From Eudromia elegans (taxonomy: Eukaryota > Chordata > Aves > Tinamiformes > Tinamidae), in contig PTEX01000020.1 in assembly GCA_003342815.1 (NCBI GenBank), forward strand, positions 5,072,791-5,136,790: a stretch of DNA of 64,000 bases, in the 5' to 3' direction. Numbering within the stretch: position 1 is the first letter of the stretch; each line of letters starts with the position of its first letter. This document shows positions 41,664 through 53,054 of the stretch, piece by piece. The notes below the pieces were generated by a model. It did no database searches. It was not told the origin of the DNA and was given only the letters and a program-made list of their open reading frames with translations. Both the position numbers and the translations under genes were made by a program.

Positions 41664-43612
41664 AAGAAAAAGGCAGACTCTACTGAGGAGGTACCGTGAA
41701 AATAGACGAAAAGAGTGGGGGGAAGGCAATTGTTATGATATTGATCCTTGCGATCCTTGCCTCATTAGACCGTCAGGACTTCTTATTTGCTCCCTGTGGT
41801 CTAGGTAGGATTCAAAGTTTCATGCACATGTATCGCTGTTACTCATTTCATGCTAAGTAGAGAAACCCTTCCAAAGCCCCTGAACTAGACTAATGGTTTG
41901 TGCAACAGCAGTCTAAGTAGTTTATCATTATGCCTTAATTTGATTCTGACAAGCTTCATCTTGGCCTGCTACCCTAGCAGCATTTCTCGAGCACCTTGCC
42001 TTTCTACACTGTACTTGTTGGTGTGCTGTTTCAGCCTCCAAAGAGGAATCTCTGATCTATAGGACCTACTAAATAAATTTTGTTAAAAAAGAAGTGTGAT
42101 TTTGTCTTTTTTTTGCATACAGGCCAATAGGAGTACAATTGGCAGGTTCTTCATTCTAGATATTACTAGTTCTTATCCTCTTATTGCCCCAAAGGATTAG
42201 TAGCATTTTTAAAACATCCAAATTCAAAACTCACTCATATCTTAGAAAAAATGTCTTGCATCTTTGTAAAACTGAAATTCAAGCAAGGCCTTGACCCATC
42301 TTTCTTTACCTGAAGTTCTTGCTCGCTCTTCAGTTTTCTGTTTAGCTGCAGTACCAAACAGCACCTCTTTCTTATCAGTAGCAGTGTCTGTAGTGAGTTC
42401 TTTATCATTTGTTCCAGCTCCATTTTTTTTTTAAGAATGGATCAAGGTAAATGAGGTACTCCTAGAGTTCTTGGTATGACTTGTTGGATGAAAGAGCTGT
42501 GTAGTCAATACTGCCCTTCGGTTAAGAGTAGGGAGAACACCATTTTTTTTTAATGAGACTACATCTAGTTTAAGAGATTCCAGCAATCTGAAATTTTTGG
42601 ACCTATGGGCAATAATCTGAAAATATCTGTGACCTATGATCAATAATTGGGCTGGGTATCAGTTACTACAGTGTGGTTAGTATGGCTTTTTGTGCATACC
42701 ATTACAGAAAAAGGCATTTAAAGTCATGAGTTATATGTTTGTGAACCAAAATTACCACTGTAGAGCAGACCAGTGATGTGAAGGTTCAGTTGTCTGAATA
42801 GAGGCATATGTAACTGCACATATATTCTCACTGCTTCCCCTCAGGCAAGGCTAAAAAGCTGAAGTTCCCTTGAGCACCTCTCTGTTTTTGTGACCATGGG
42901 ACATAACAGACTTCTGGTGGCTTCTGATGCCATTTAAAGGCTCTGTAGGTACATGGGTTGATAGTGAAAGCAGCCTTTAGGGCAAGAATGGAGGTTGTAT
43001 ACCCAGGTTCTTACACTGGACTCTTCTGTCACCACCACCTTATGGAAAAGATTAAGAGGAGGCAATTTTATTTGATCCACATGGCAGCTAAATTTTGCTA
43101 GAAAAGGAAAAATTGCTGTATAAAAAGACAAAAGTGACCAAGCGTAAGTGGCAAAGCATTAAAAGTATATTCCAAGGACAGTCGTATTGTGCGATGCCTT
43201 GGAGACAGGCAGGTAGGAAAGATGAAGAACCAACTAAGCTGTAAAATATTTTTTGTTTTATTTTAAGGCTCCAAACTCCTTGATGTCTAGAGTGAAAACA
43301 GTAGCCAGAGCCTGAGGATTTTTCAAAGCATCCATCTACAAAGGAAAGAGAAAGCAATAGAGATGAAAAACTTGAACATACATGGAGTGCTGGGAAACCT
43401 ACTCACAGTATCTTGACAGCGATCAACTGGGAGATAAAACTGCTTTGAAAAAGGAAACCTCTTTTGGCTAAAAATGGGATTGATCCGCAGTAAAGAATTT
43501 GAGAAAAAAATGTAAATCTTCAAATCAAACGCTGTTTTTGCTGCCTGATACCTTTGCATTATAAAACGCAAAATACAAGTATCTGAGGAGTGAGAGGGGG
43601 AAGGAAAAAGCC

Positions 43613-43642
43613 TTTTTTCTTTTTTTTTTTCTTTTTTTTTTT
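43613..43642. repeat. T-rich run
   Basis: Thirty bases of T interrupted by two C's. Nothing else is notable. Confidence 0.85.
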
Positions 43643-44699
43643 AAACTGTACTGAATAATGTTGCCTTTCTATCATGAAGTCTGTCTTGATAGATCATTTT
43701 TATTATTCATGCTTTGGTTTATTGGTCCTCCACTTGTTAGTACCTCATAGATTGGATATTCCCTGTCTATTTCCATTTGTCAGTAGTAATAAATCACAGT
43801 GAGGTCTGTTTATGTGTCTCTGAAGTAAGATGAATAATCAAAGTCTTGCTGCACTTAGCCCCAAGCTTCCTTTTGGGTGATATGTGTGCCTGGATAATTA
43901 AGTCAGAAGCAATAGCTGGTTCTTTGTGATCTGGTTGCTGTCTATGCAGTTCTAGAGGATGGAAAATTAGTATTTCACTTTTCAAGCAGTTGGGTTTAAG
44001 CTGCAAAAAAATGAGCTCCAGCTTTGAGCCTCCTTGAAAAGATTTCACAGGCAAGTACAGCCAAACCTTTCTTTTTTGTTAAAGGCCAGGTTGAAATACA
44101 AGGAAAGGAGAGGTACTCAGTAACAGGTTTCAGCTGCTGAAGAGCCGTGGTCAAAATTAATTGAATTGAAGCAAGGTAACTTTTATGGTGTTTGATGTTT
44201 CCAACATTATCAAGGTCTTGCCTGTATTTTTGTCTGAGCTGAGCAGTTTTGAGGATGGTATTGAATAGATTAGTTGGTGAAACATGCATCTTTCACATAC
44301 CTAAGCTGAACTGAAAACTTGTATAAAATAATTTTGTTTAGGGAAGGCGGGGAGGGGGACAGGAAAAGAAAAACCCACCACCCTTCCTAGGAGTGCAGCA
44401 GTTCTTAGGAGGAGACGCAGGAGTTCTTGCAGGAGGTCACCTGAGGCCTCCACCCATACCCTCTGCCATGGGCCCTGGGGCCTCATTTAAGACCAAGCCT
44501 GGGCACTCGGTCTCAGCTTTGTTGGAGGAGAACCTGTTCTGATTCCTGTCTAAGGTGAGCTTGGGGCATACACTGTTGGTAACTCTGTCTTCATAAGATT
44601 CTCTAATCAGTTGAACTTGAAAGCCTGTTAAAATACAGGAAGCAAAGAGCAGGTTTAGCGAAGGTGTCCCGGGATGTTGAAGAGTCAGAACTGGAGTCA

Positions 44700-44860
44700 G
44701 GTCAGTGCTAGACCCAGCTTTATTCAGCATCTTTAGCAATGACCTGGAAGTTCCTAACTGTTCCCTGCTGTTTCCAAGTTTGCGGATGAGACATGGAGGT
44801 AGCTGAGTGCTGTTCTGGTGACAAGGAACTTCTGAATGATCTCAGAACTGAATGAAGAGA
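44700..44860 (+). mobile_element. CR1 LINE internal fragment (reverse transcriptase region)
   Basis: One frame reads DPALFSIFSNDLE, and after a frameshift SKFADE. These match the CR1 ORF2 reverse transcriptase segment where LFNIFINDLDE is followed by LSKFADD, the YXDD-equivalent box. The rest is decayed and no 3' tail follows, so this is an old internal fragment in the + orientation. It cannot encode an active enzyme. Confidence 0.6.
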
Positions 44861-44940
44861 CCACTTTTTGGGGAGTCGGGGTGGGTGAGGAGGGGGAAGA
44901 GACACATGGGTACCCCTCCATCTCCAGAGGAAACATGAGT

Positions 44941-45440
44941 TTATCAGCGGTAACAGTCTGTGTTTGCTGCTGCTGGCCCAGTGGTGGAGACTGATCGTGG
45001 GCCCAGGTGACCGGTCCCTGCAGCGGCGCTACGTGGTGCTGTGAGCAGGGGATTAGCCGTGGTGAACGCAGAGCTTTGGGTGTTGACTGCCACCCTCACA
45101 GCTCTCCTCGGGCAGCTGGAGTCTGCCACCCCCCGTCAGCAGCCTCTTCTGCTGGCCCACAGCGAGCAGAAGGTCGCTGTCGTTGCCCTAGAGCCCAGCT
45201 GCTCCAGCTCTTCCCACGTAGTGGGAAAGAAGATGAGCCAGTTAATGGAGGACAGGATCATGGAGTGACTCCAAGCACCAGTGTTGCGAGACACTTTCAG
45301 CTTCTGTCCAGAATAATCTCTCAGCAGAATGGGGCCGCTGGTGAGTGTGAATATGGTGCATGCCGCAACAGGCTTCCTACTACCTAGCGCTCCCTTCTCT
45401 CCAAACGCTGTCACCCACTGGTTAAGTTTCATATATGCGC
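44941..45440. other. GC-richer unique-looking block
   Basis: This ~500-bp section is richer in G+C and CpG than its neighbours. Open frames of 75-126 codons occur on both strands, which is expected for GC-rich DNA; none has a recognisable domain. It could be an old repeat or the edge of a regulatory element; I cannot tell. Confidence 0.35.
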
Positions 45441-47244
45441 CGCTGGGCTGCAGTGACTCCTTGTCACAAACATAGCCACTGGGTGTGTGGCCATTTTGGG
45501 ATGGTCACAAGCAGCCCAATGCTAAACCGGTTCCTGGCCTGAAGAGCTGAGTATTATGGAAAAACCTGGAGATCATGCTGTGTGCTCCTCTCTTTAAGTT
45601 GTTTTAAAAGACACAGAACTAAAGAGGTTCCTCTGCTGATCCCTCCTGGGGTCTCATCACACATCTCCATGTGGAAAAGGGCACCTGGTCCAAAGACAAT
45701 CCTTGTCTCCCTCTCCATTACAGGAAGTGCAGTCCAATATGGTACTTGCTCAAGCTGTTTTCTGGGCTTGGTTCTGCAGCAGCCATGCTGTGTACGACAG
45801 AAAACCTGAGGCAGAAGTAGACGGCGTGTGCCCCAAAACAGAGCTCAGAAATGGGTTTAGGTTTGAGCAGGGCAGAGAGGGGATCTGATCTCAGTTTTGC
45901 AAATTCACACTCTTTTAGCAATACGGAGACAGCCTGACCTTTTTGATAATGTCTATTCACCCTGCAGACTTCCTAGAGAAACAGAAAGGAACTGTATCTG
46001 ATGGACTAATAATTGTGTTTACACTGGAGTTAGTCAATATGATACATCTGCACGGTGATTTTTTTTTTTGATAATCACTTATCTGTTTAAAAAATGCAAA
46101 ATTAAGTTGGAAAAATCATTGCTTCTTCAATTTGTGGAAAATATGTAAGTAGACTATCATTAGATACAAAATAAAAAAAGCTGTGAAGAGTATTTTTAGA
46201 GAATAATGTGTAGGAGAATGTTGTATTCAAAGTACACTTTAAACAGAAGATTAGAATATTCTAAAAATGGCCCTAGGGAAGAATAAATGGATTTCTACTT
46301 AGAGCGTTGAGAATATCGTGCTTCATTTTTTTTGTACTGCCACAGATGATTTCTGTGACTTGTTGATAGGTCACATCATTATTTTGCAGTTCTGTTCCGT
46401 TCAGTTCACTGGAGGCAGTGCTAAATTGTGTCTTTTCCATTTAGAGTATAAATCCTTGGAAGTAGAGATAGGAAATAGGAAATGCTTAGTGTAGTCTTAG
46501 GTGAAATGGAAATCTGGTTTATAATATGCTGTAAATGAAAGTAAGTATGCATTAATGGACTTTGATTGCGTTGTTTCAGTTTTCAGTCTCAGTAGATATT
46601 CTGACACTCAGAGTAGGCCAAAGTTTTGTTCATTGCCAGGACACCAGCACATGTGATCAAAGATGCAGCAGTTTAGGGCTTGATCTAAATATGTTTTTTT
46701 CAAAGCTGCGATTCCACAGGTGCTTCTTCAGTGAGCTTCTAAAGAAAGAAAAACACAATAGATGGCTACAAGAGAAGAGAAAAAGACCAAAATTGATGTT
46801 CACAAAGGGAGTTCAGCTGAGTACTTCAGTGTCAGTCCGTGTCCCCTGGCAGAATACATAACCTTGAGCCAGAGATCTAAGATCTCTGTGTAATATTGCA
46901 GGAAATATAATGATGAGTGGATTCACAAAAAGTTAGCATACAGAGAAAAAAAAAGCACTGTGAAAAGATCAGTAAATATGCTGCAACCTCGTCAGAGATC
47001 CTGGAAGCCTGTTTTTACTTGGAATTTGTGCTGCTAGGCTTTTTGGGGGAGGTGTTTGGCTCTTGCTAGATGGGATGGTCTGTGTAGTCCTCAAAAAGCT
47101 CTGGTCATGTTCTCATGTCCATAGCACAAATATAAATGCCTGAGAGACCTTCCCTGGATTCGAGAGCTTACAGAAGCTCCAGGGATAGGCAGGTATCCAA
47201 CTGCCTGATAGGCAGTTTTATCAGCTGAGTGGATTAGCTGAGTA

Positions 47245-47410
47245 ACTGCTCGGTTGCAGTGATCACGAAACAGTGGAATTGAACATCCTGAAGGGAGTGA
47301 GGAGGGATGGTAGCAGAGCAGACTGGACCTCGGGCAAAGACACTCTGGAAACTGATCTGCTTGCATTGGCAGCAGTATTGACGGGGAAAAGAGATGAGGG
47401 AATCGGGCGG
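47245..47410 (+). mobile_element. CR1 LINE internal fragment (between endonuclease and RT)
   Basis: The frame reads SDHETVELNILKGVRR, matching the CR1 ORF2 linker that typically reads SDHE-MVEF-ILR-VRR, followed by a decayed DFRRADF-like part. It is + oriented and bounded by unrelated sequence, so it is an ancient fragment. Confidence 0.55.
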
Positions 47411-48884
47411 GGAGGCTGAGCCTGAAGGGATGGAATGTCCAGGTGCAAGCACCTGGAAGGCCGAGAATCCAGCACCAGCTGCTGAGCGGATGGGAAGTCT
47501 AAGGCTAGTTGCTCAAGGCATCGGCCTTGTATATGTGCATGTGCTTCCCACTAATGGACCTTGATCTTGTTCAGGTGAAACAAGGGCCTAGGGATGTCTA
47601 TAGACAGAAACCGTGATTGTTACTGCCACCATTCAGATATGCGAACAACGAGACCCTTGTAGAAATGAAGTTAAAAACTGATGATTTCAATAAGGAATAA
47701 AGCTGATTTAAAAAAAATAATGTTAGGCATCACTGTCTACCAATTGCTGGACAAGTTCTAGCTGCTGGCCTAGAAATTATCAATTAAATTAACTTCTGTT
47801 TGTTCTGTGTCAAGTGTTGAAGAAAGAAATCTGTTTTTCTAAGCACCCGTTAGCAAGCACTAAATGAATGTGGTAGAACTAATCTTCAAGACTTTCACAA
47901 ACAGTACAGGAAAACTGAAATTGCATAAGATTTTATTCTATCTGACAAACTGTATTGAAATACAACAGATTCCAAAACACAAGGCAGGTATTTCTAACTG
48001 TAGAAAAGTCAGCTTCTCCACTCAAAAATTTTCCAGTTACTTTCAAGAAGTTACCAGTAACTGCAGTCGGTTTTTTGGGAGGAAAAAAAAAAAAAAATTC
48101 ACTCGCTTTATATTTTTAGACTTTTTTTTCCCTATAACCATAGCCTTAACCTTCCTATAGCCTTGTTGCTAACAAGGCTATACTGCCTCCAAGGACATCA
48201 GAATAATGCATATTACATATGCAATGTATTCACATATACCATGATTATAGTTGTTAACAAATGAGATCCTATGGAACCTTAATCTCCGATATTTTTACAC
48301 AAGCTGTGTGGTAAGAAAATGAAACCTTAGAGATTGAGAGTGCAACCGCAGAACTGCAGAATACTGCTTTGTGTTCTGAAATCTCTGCTGTTCATTAGAC
48401 TTGCATGACTCTGTGGTAGAGAATTTCCTCCACCTCTTGGTCATCTGCTGTTGCTGTGAAAAGGCTGCCCGAAATGTTAACCCTGTTGTCTTTGGTTCTT
48501 CCACCTGATGATCAGCATGAGAGGAGCCAATGCAAGGGAGATGGGCTATTTTCTCCCTGCATTTGTCATGTGAGGCTGCCTACAATATCTTAATTCAGTT
48601 TCTCTGCTCTACTATCTTATATGAATACTTCTTTTGAAGTGTGATTGTCTATTGATCCTTTAGACTAATTCAGTAGAGACCTGGCATTTCCATGCCAGAT
48701 GTTTTTACCTGGGATGTAGAAACCCAGATTAATCCCATGTTATTCCCTATAGTGGCTAGCTTAATAATAAAAATTGATTTTTCACTTTTAATATATCAGA
48801 GTATTCTACCACCACCACAGTGGACTTGATCTCTTTTGTAATTTTGTGTTTTATGAGGATAACAATTTTGTGTTTTATGTTTTC

Positions 48885-49279
48885 TGAGGAAAGACTAAGC
48901 GAGCTAGGCCTGTTTAGCCTGGAGAAGATTGAGAAGGGATCTTATCAGCATGTACAAATACCTGAGGGAAGAATGTAAAGAGAATGGGGCCAAACTCTTC
49001 TTGGTGGTGGCCAGTGACAGGACAAGGGGTAATGGGCACAAGTTAAAACAGGCGGTTCCATGTCCATGTGAGGAAGAACTCCTTTCCTGTGAGGGTGACA
49101 GGGCCCTGGCACAGGCTGCCCAGAGAGGCTGTGGAGTCTCCTGCTCTGGAGATCTTCAAACCCGCCTGGATGCCACCCTGTGCCCCGTGCTCTGGGGGTC
49201 CCTGCTGGAGCAGGGGGGTTGGACTAGATGATCTCTAGAGGTCCCTTCCAACCTCAACCATTCTGTGATTCTGTGATTT
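48885..49279 (+). mobile_element. CR1 LINE 3' end (ORF2 C-terminus and tail), 5'-truncated
   Basis: This is the best preserved CR1 in the window, about 395 bp. An open stretch of 100 codons reads [20 protein letters not shown] and [13 protein letters not shown], the C-terminal end of CR1 ORF2, downstream of the catalytic domains. It ends with GGTTGGACTAGATGATCTCT, CCCTTCCAACC and two ATTCTGTG tail units. The upstream reverse transcriptase is absent, as is typical of truncated CR1 insertions. A shared ATTTTGTGTT lies at both edges (48865 and 49276). The element is inert. Confidence 0.92.
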
Positions 49280-51435
49280 TGTGTTGTTGATTATTCGCTA
49301 AAGGGCGTAGGGAGTTTACAAAATAAACTTTGAAGAGAAAGGTGTTCAGTGGGGTGGCTATGTTGTTTCAGGTGACTACTGAGTGTGTAGATGAATACCC
49401 AAGAGCCTGTATAAATGACCTAAACCTTCTGAAAACTTGGAGCATCTTGTTAGTTCTTGCTATACCAAACATGATTTATACTGTATCACTTAAGACATTC
49501 CCATATTTCTATAGACTTTTTCTTAAATTGATATCCCAAACTCTAAGGCAGTTTCTGCTTGCCTCGAACCTATTTTTTTGTATAGGCCATTGACCATGAC
49601 ACTGCATAAAATCATATTAATATATTTGATATTATTTGAAAATGCCAGAGAACTTAATGTTTTAATAACTGTAAACTGCCCTTACTTCACAGGCCATTTC
49701 ACTGAAGAGTGACTGGAAATGAGTGTTCTGTCCTGCACCTGTTCTCTTTCGTGTCTTGCCATTCTTCAAACTCCATCTCCAAATAATCCTGTATACCATA
49801 AAAAGTGGAGATGGGTTTTAGTTGGAAGACTAGGGGCAGAACACCTACAGCATAGGTCTTGGAGGGGCTGAAGCCTGAGCTTAAATGGTGACCTTGGGCT
49901 TTGCTTGCTAGGAGCTGCTAGGTGAAGCTTTTGGGATGATTCTTGAATGTTTTTGACCCACAAGAAGAACCAGGTGTGGAAGTTTTGAGGGAGGCCTGCA
50001 GATCATACAGGTTATGGTGATGGTTGGTCACAGATTTTGTGAGAGTGGTGAAAGAGGGAGACGAGGTAAAATATATATATATATATGTCAATATATAATG
50101 CCCTTTCAGTATAAGACGTTCGTTTCTACTTGCATGTCTGCACACAGGTTTTTTTTGTTTTTTAAACCGAACACAGTAACATTCCTCCTTCCAGGTTGCT
50201 GCCAGAAGAAAAACTGTTCCACTCGCTCTGGTTTCAGTGCCTTTTGTACATGACCAAAAATGAAAACATTGAAAATCTGTCATGCATTACAAGGCAGGAA
50301 ATATTATATAGGAACCACCTTCTTATATAGCTGTGTGGTCATTAATGGAGTGCCAAAAATTTTTGAATTTAATGGGTGCTTTTTCCACCCAAGGCTAGGA
50401 GTTGTTGCTCTGGCTTGTACATTGATCTTTCAGTGTAACGTCCAGCAGCTGGAAAACAGAGGTCAGCAGGTAATTCACCAGGTCCACAGGCATCTTCTAA
50501 GAGGTGCTTTTAGCATGTGGCTTAATTTCCAGCCTTTTTTTTCAAAATCAGTGAGCTGTTTCTAAACAGGCGATGAAATGTACCTCCTACACTTGGCCCA
50601 TTTGTCACATGAGCATCTTGAAAACCAGGGAGACTGAACACATGCTAGCTTGAAATCTGTAATAATTTGGGTATAAGGTTGGATACCTCTGTATCTTTAC
50701 CACACCATGCTGACTTGCTTTAGTAAACAAGTCCACCTGAGTCTAGGGACTCAGATGCAAATTGAAATAATGGGAAATGATCTTCTCGTTATTGCAGCCT
50801 GTTGGAACCCAGTGCAATAAAGAGATCAAAAAGTCTCTAACAAGTTGGGGCTCTACAAGATTTGTGCGACCTAAATCCTCCAGTGAAATCCACTACAAAA
50901 GAAAATTTCTTAGCAGCATCCCCTAGAGAAGCCCCTAAAGTATGTGCTAGAAACCCAGATTTAGAAAAATAAAGGTTTTTCATCCATTTTAAGCTTAGTT
51001 CTCCTTATTCTCCTTGTCCTCCTGGTTTGTAGACCAGGTCTACTGCTGAAGAGTTTATGGCTGAAATTTTGTTTTGCAGGATAATAAGCTGGTTCATATG
51101 TTCCATCAGCGTGGATTATCCTGCCACAAGTTACCCAGCAGTGCTATTTCAAAAGTGATATCTTTGGAAGACTTCTGCCTGACTGTTAAATTTCTAGGGG
51201 CAGTGGCCATGCCACTTCATCAGCAGTTGTTTCTTCCTTCCTTTCCCTATTGCAACAATCTCCTGTGTGTTGCAGGTTCTGTCCTCATCTGGATTCACTT
51301 TTCAAGGTTCTTTAAGGGAAAATATCCCCTTGATTGCTTCATGAGCATAGTCTATTAATGGGTACATAGGTATTTGCCCCTTCCACCGTTTTAACTCCTT
51401 TGAAAACTTCACCTGTGAATCTCTGTACATGGTCC

Positions 51436-51459
51436 TTTTTTTTTTTTTTTTTTTTTTTT
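51436..51459. repeat. Poly-T run (24)
   Basis: Uninterrupted T run; about 270 bases downstream lies a matching A21 run at 51732-51752, giving an inverted homopolymer pair. Confidence 0.9.
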
Positions 51460-51731
51460 AGCGAGGCATAGATTCATTAATTTGATTTTACTTTTAATAT
51501 AAAACAATCCTCATGTATGATTTTCCAGTTGTTCCTTATGCTTAGAGTATCTCGTCCACAGGCTTTGTGGCTCTGATAGTCCTGTGAGAGCTACAGTTGC
51601 ATCTCTTTATAAACTCTGATAATACATCAAAGCAGTAAAAATTATTGTGTACTGTAAAGTCTCTCCATATCTTGGTTTTGGGAGTCCTGTTAAAATGCTC
51701 TATGATATGAGGCTTTTACTTCATTATCAGT

Positions 51732-51752
51732 AAAAAAAAAAAAAAAAAAAAA
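51732..51752. repeat. Poly-A run (21)
   Basis: Uninterrupted A run after CATTATCAGT. It has no AATAAA within the preceding 30 bases, so a retrocopy tail is not supported. Confidence 0.9.
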
Positions 51753-53000
51753 GTTATACTACTTTAAAAGCTTTTCTAAAGCTAATTTTAAGATTATTTT
51801 CCCTAGGTAGTCTTGAGTAATTTCTGAGGTGTGTGTGTCCTGCTAAAAATGTTTCTAAAAGCCTCAGCTATTTCAGAATCCATTTTGGTTTTTTAGACCA
51901 ACATCTCAGACATGGATAATATGTCTATCACAGTTGAGATGTATATGTTGTATTTGGAAAACTTCTGCATACCCACTGAGTCTGCTTGTTATTTGTTATT
52001 AAGCATTCACCTCTGCTCTATTAATCATGTTCCTTCTAAAGCACTACCTTGCTGCCTTGTGTAAGCTCTAAGAGGCCCTGGTTTGCAAGCCAGGTTGCCG
52101 CTTGGCTTTAGTTCAGAGTGGAAGATTCACTTTTAGCTACTTCAGAAAGGTGCTTTATATTCCCAAAGTCTCCCATTTTCCCAAAGGCATAAGGAAATGT
52201 CTTTCCAGAGTCATGGTGTAGATATGCCTACCATCATGCCCATAATGTACACACGAAAGAGATGAATGCTGGACAATCAATTTAAATCATGCACAGAGAA
52301 AAATTATCAACTGGGTATAAGGGGTGATGATTGCTGGAGAGGCTTCTCCATTTTTTTGTTGTTGTTTGTTTGGTTGATTTGGGTTAGTTTCCTGCCTCTC
52401 CCTCCCTCCTCTCCATGTCTGTTTTCCTTTGCTGGTTGCAAAGCTTGTGAAGAAAACAGTTGATGGCAAACCTCTGTCCTCTACCTCTTTATTCAGCTAG
52501 CCAGAACCTCTTAAAACATTCTGTGAGGTCATCATCCACCTAAGGATGAGGAAACACATATACCACCAGCCTGCATTCCATAATTCCATAATAATTCCGG
52601 TTCCCCAGCATCACCTGTTCTCTGGCTATGAAACCTCAAAGCTCCTCAAACCTCAAAAAAATTGCTGATTCACAGGCCCATCCACTTCTTATGCTGTGCG
52701 TGGAAAGTATGGGTGTTTTCTGGGAAGCTCTTTAAGGTTTTTCCGTATTGTTCCCGCCTGCACGTTCTTCGGAAACTGGCGTTTTCTTCATTTTGTGTTT
52801 TTCCACTTTGCGGACAGGCTTGCTGATGTCCCGCAGCCCGGTGCAAAGCGCTTAGGTTGCCCTGGGGTTATGGCATGGTCATGCAAGCAGTCTGGGGCTG
52901 GGCAGGAGGAGCCTCCCCTGTGCAGGTGGAAGGGGTGCACAGGGCCCCTTTGTTTGCCTCCTCTGATGGGTCCATGGCCCTCAAGCATGTCCTACCATGC

Positions 53001-53054
53001 TGCCTCCCCCACTCCCATTAGCCCTGGCAGGGGGCTAATGGGGAGGACGAGGCA
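53001..53054. other. Foldback hairpin (inverted repeat)
   Basis: CCCATTAGCCC (53014-53024) is the exact reverse complement of GGGCTAATGGG (53032-53042), separated by a 7-base loop. Outside it TGCCTC (53001-53006) pairs with GAGGCA (53049-53054) across a small internal loop. The total is about 54 bases, within a GC-richer block (52.83-53.24 kb). It is short for a miRNA precursor and no transcription evidence is visible. Confidence 0.6.

Larger units (their letters stand above)
39554..44690. other. Intergenic, no gene seen
   Basis: No recognised coding sequence. It contains a 36-bp perfect tandem duplication near 40.83 kb, a G13 run at 41,651 and T-rich runs at 43,613-43,642. On the minus strand at 42,235-42,520 two frames stay open together; see findings. 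Confidence 0.65.

Noticed and set aside
45007-45432. Overlapping open frames of 75-126 codons on both strands
   Set aside because: Elevated GC explains open frames on both strands at once; no motif seen and no conserved start or splice context.
47091-47475. Minus-strand open frames of 70-91 codons
   Set aside because: They run antisense over a + strand CR1 fragment.
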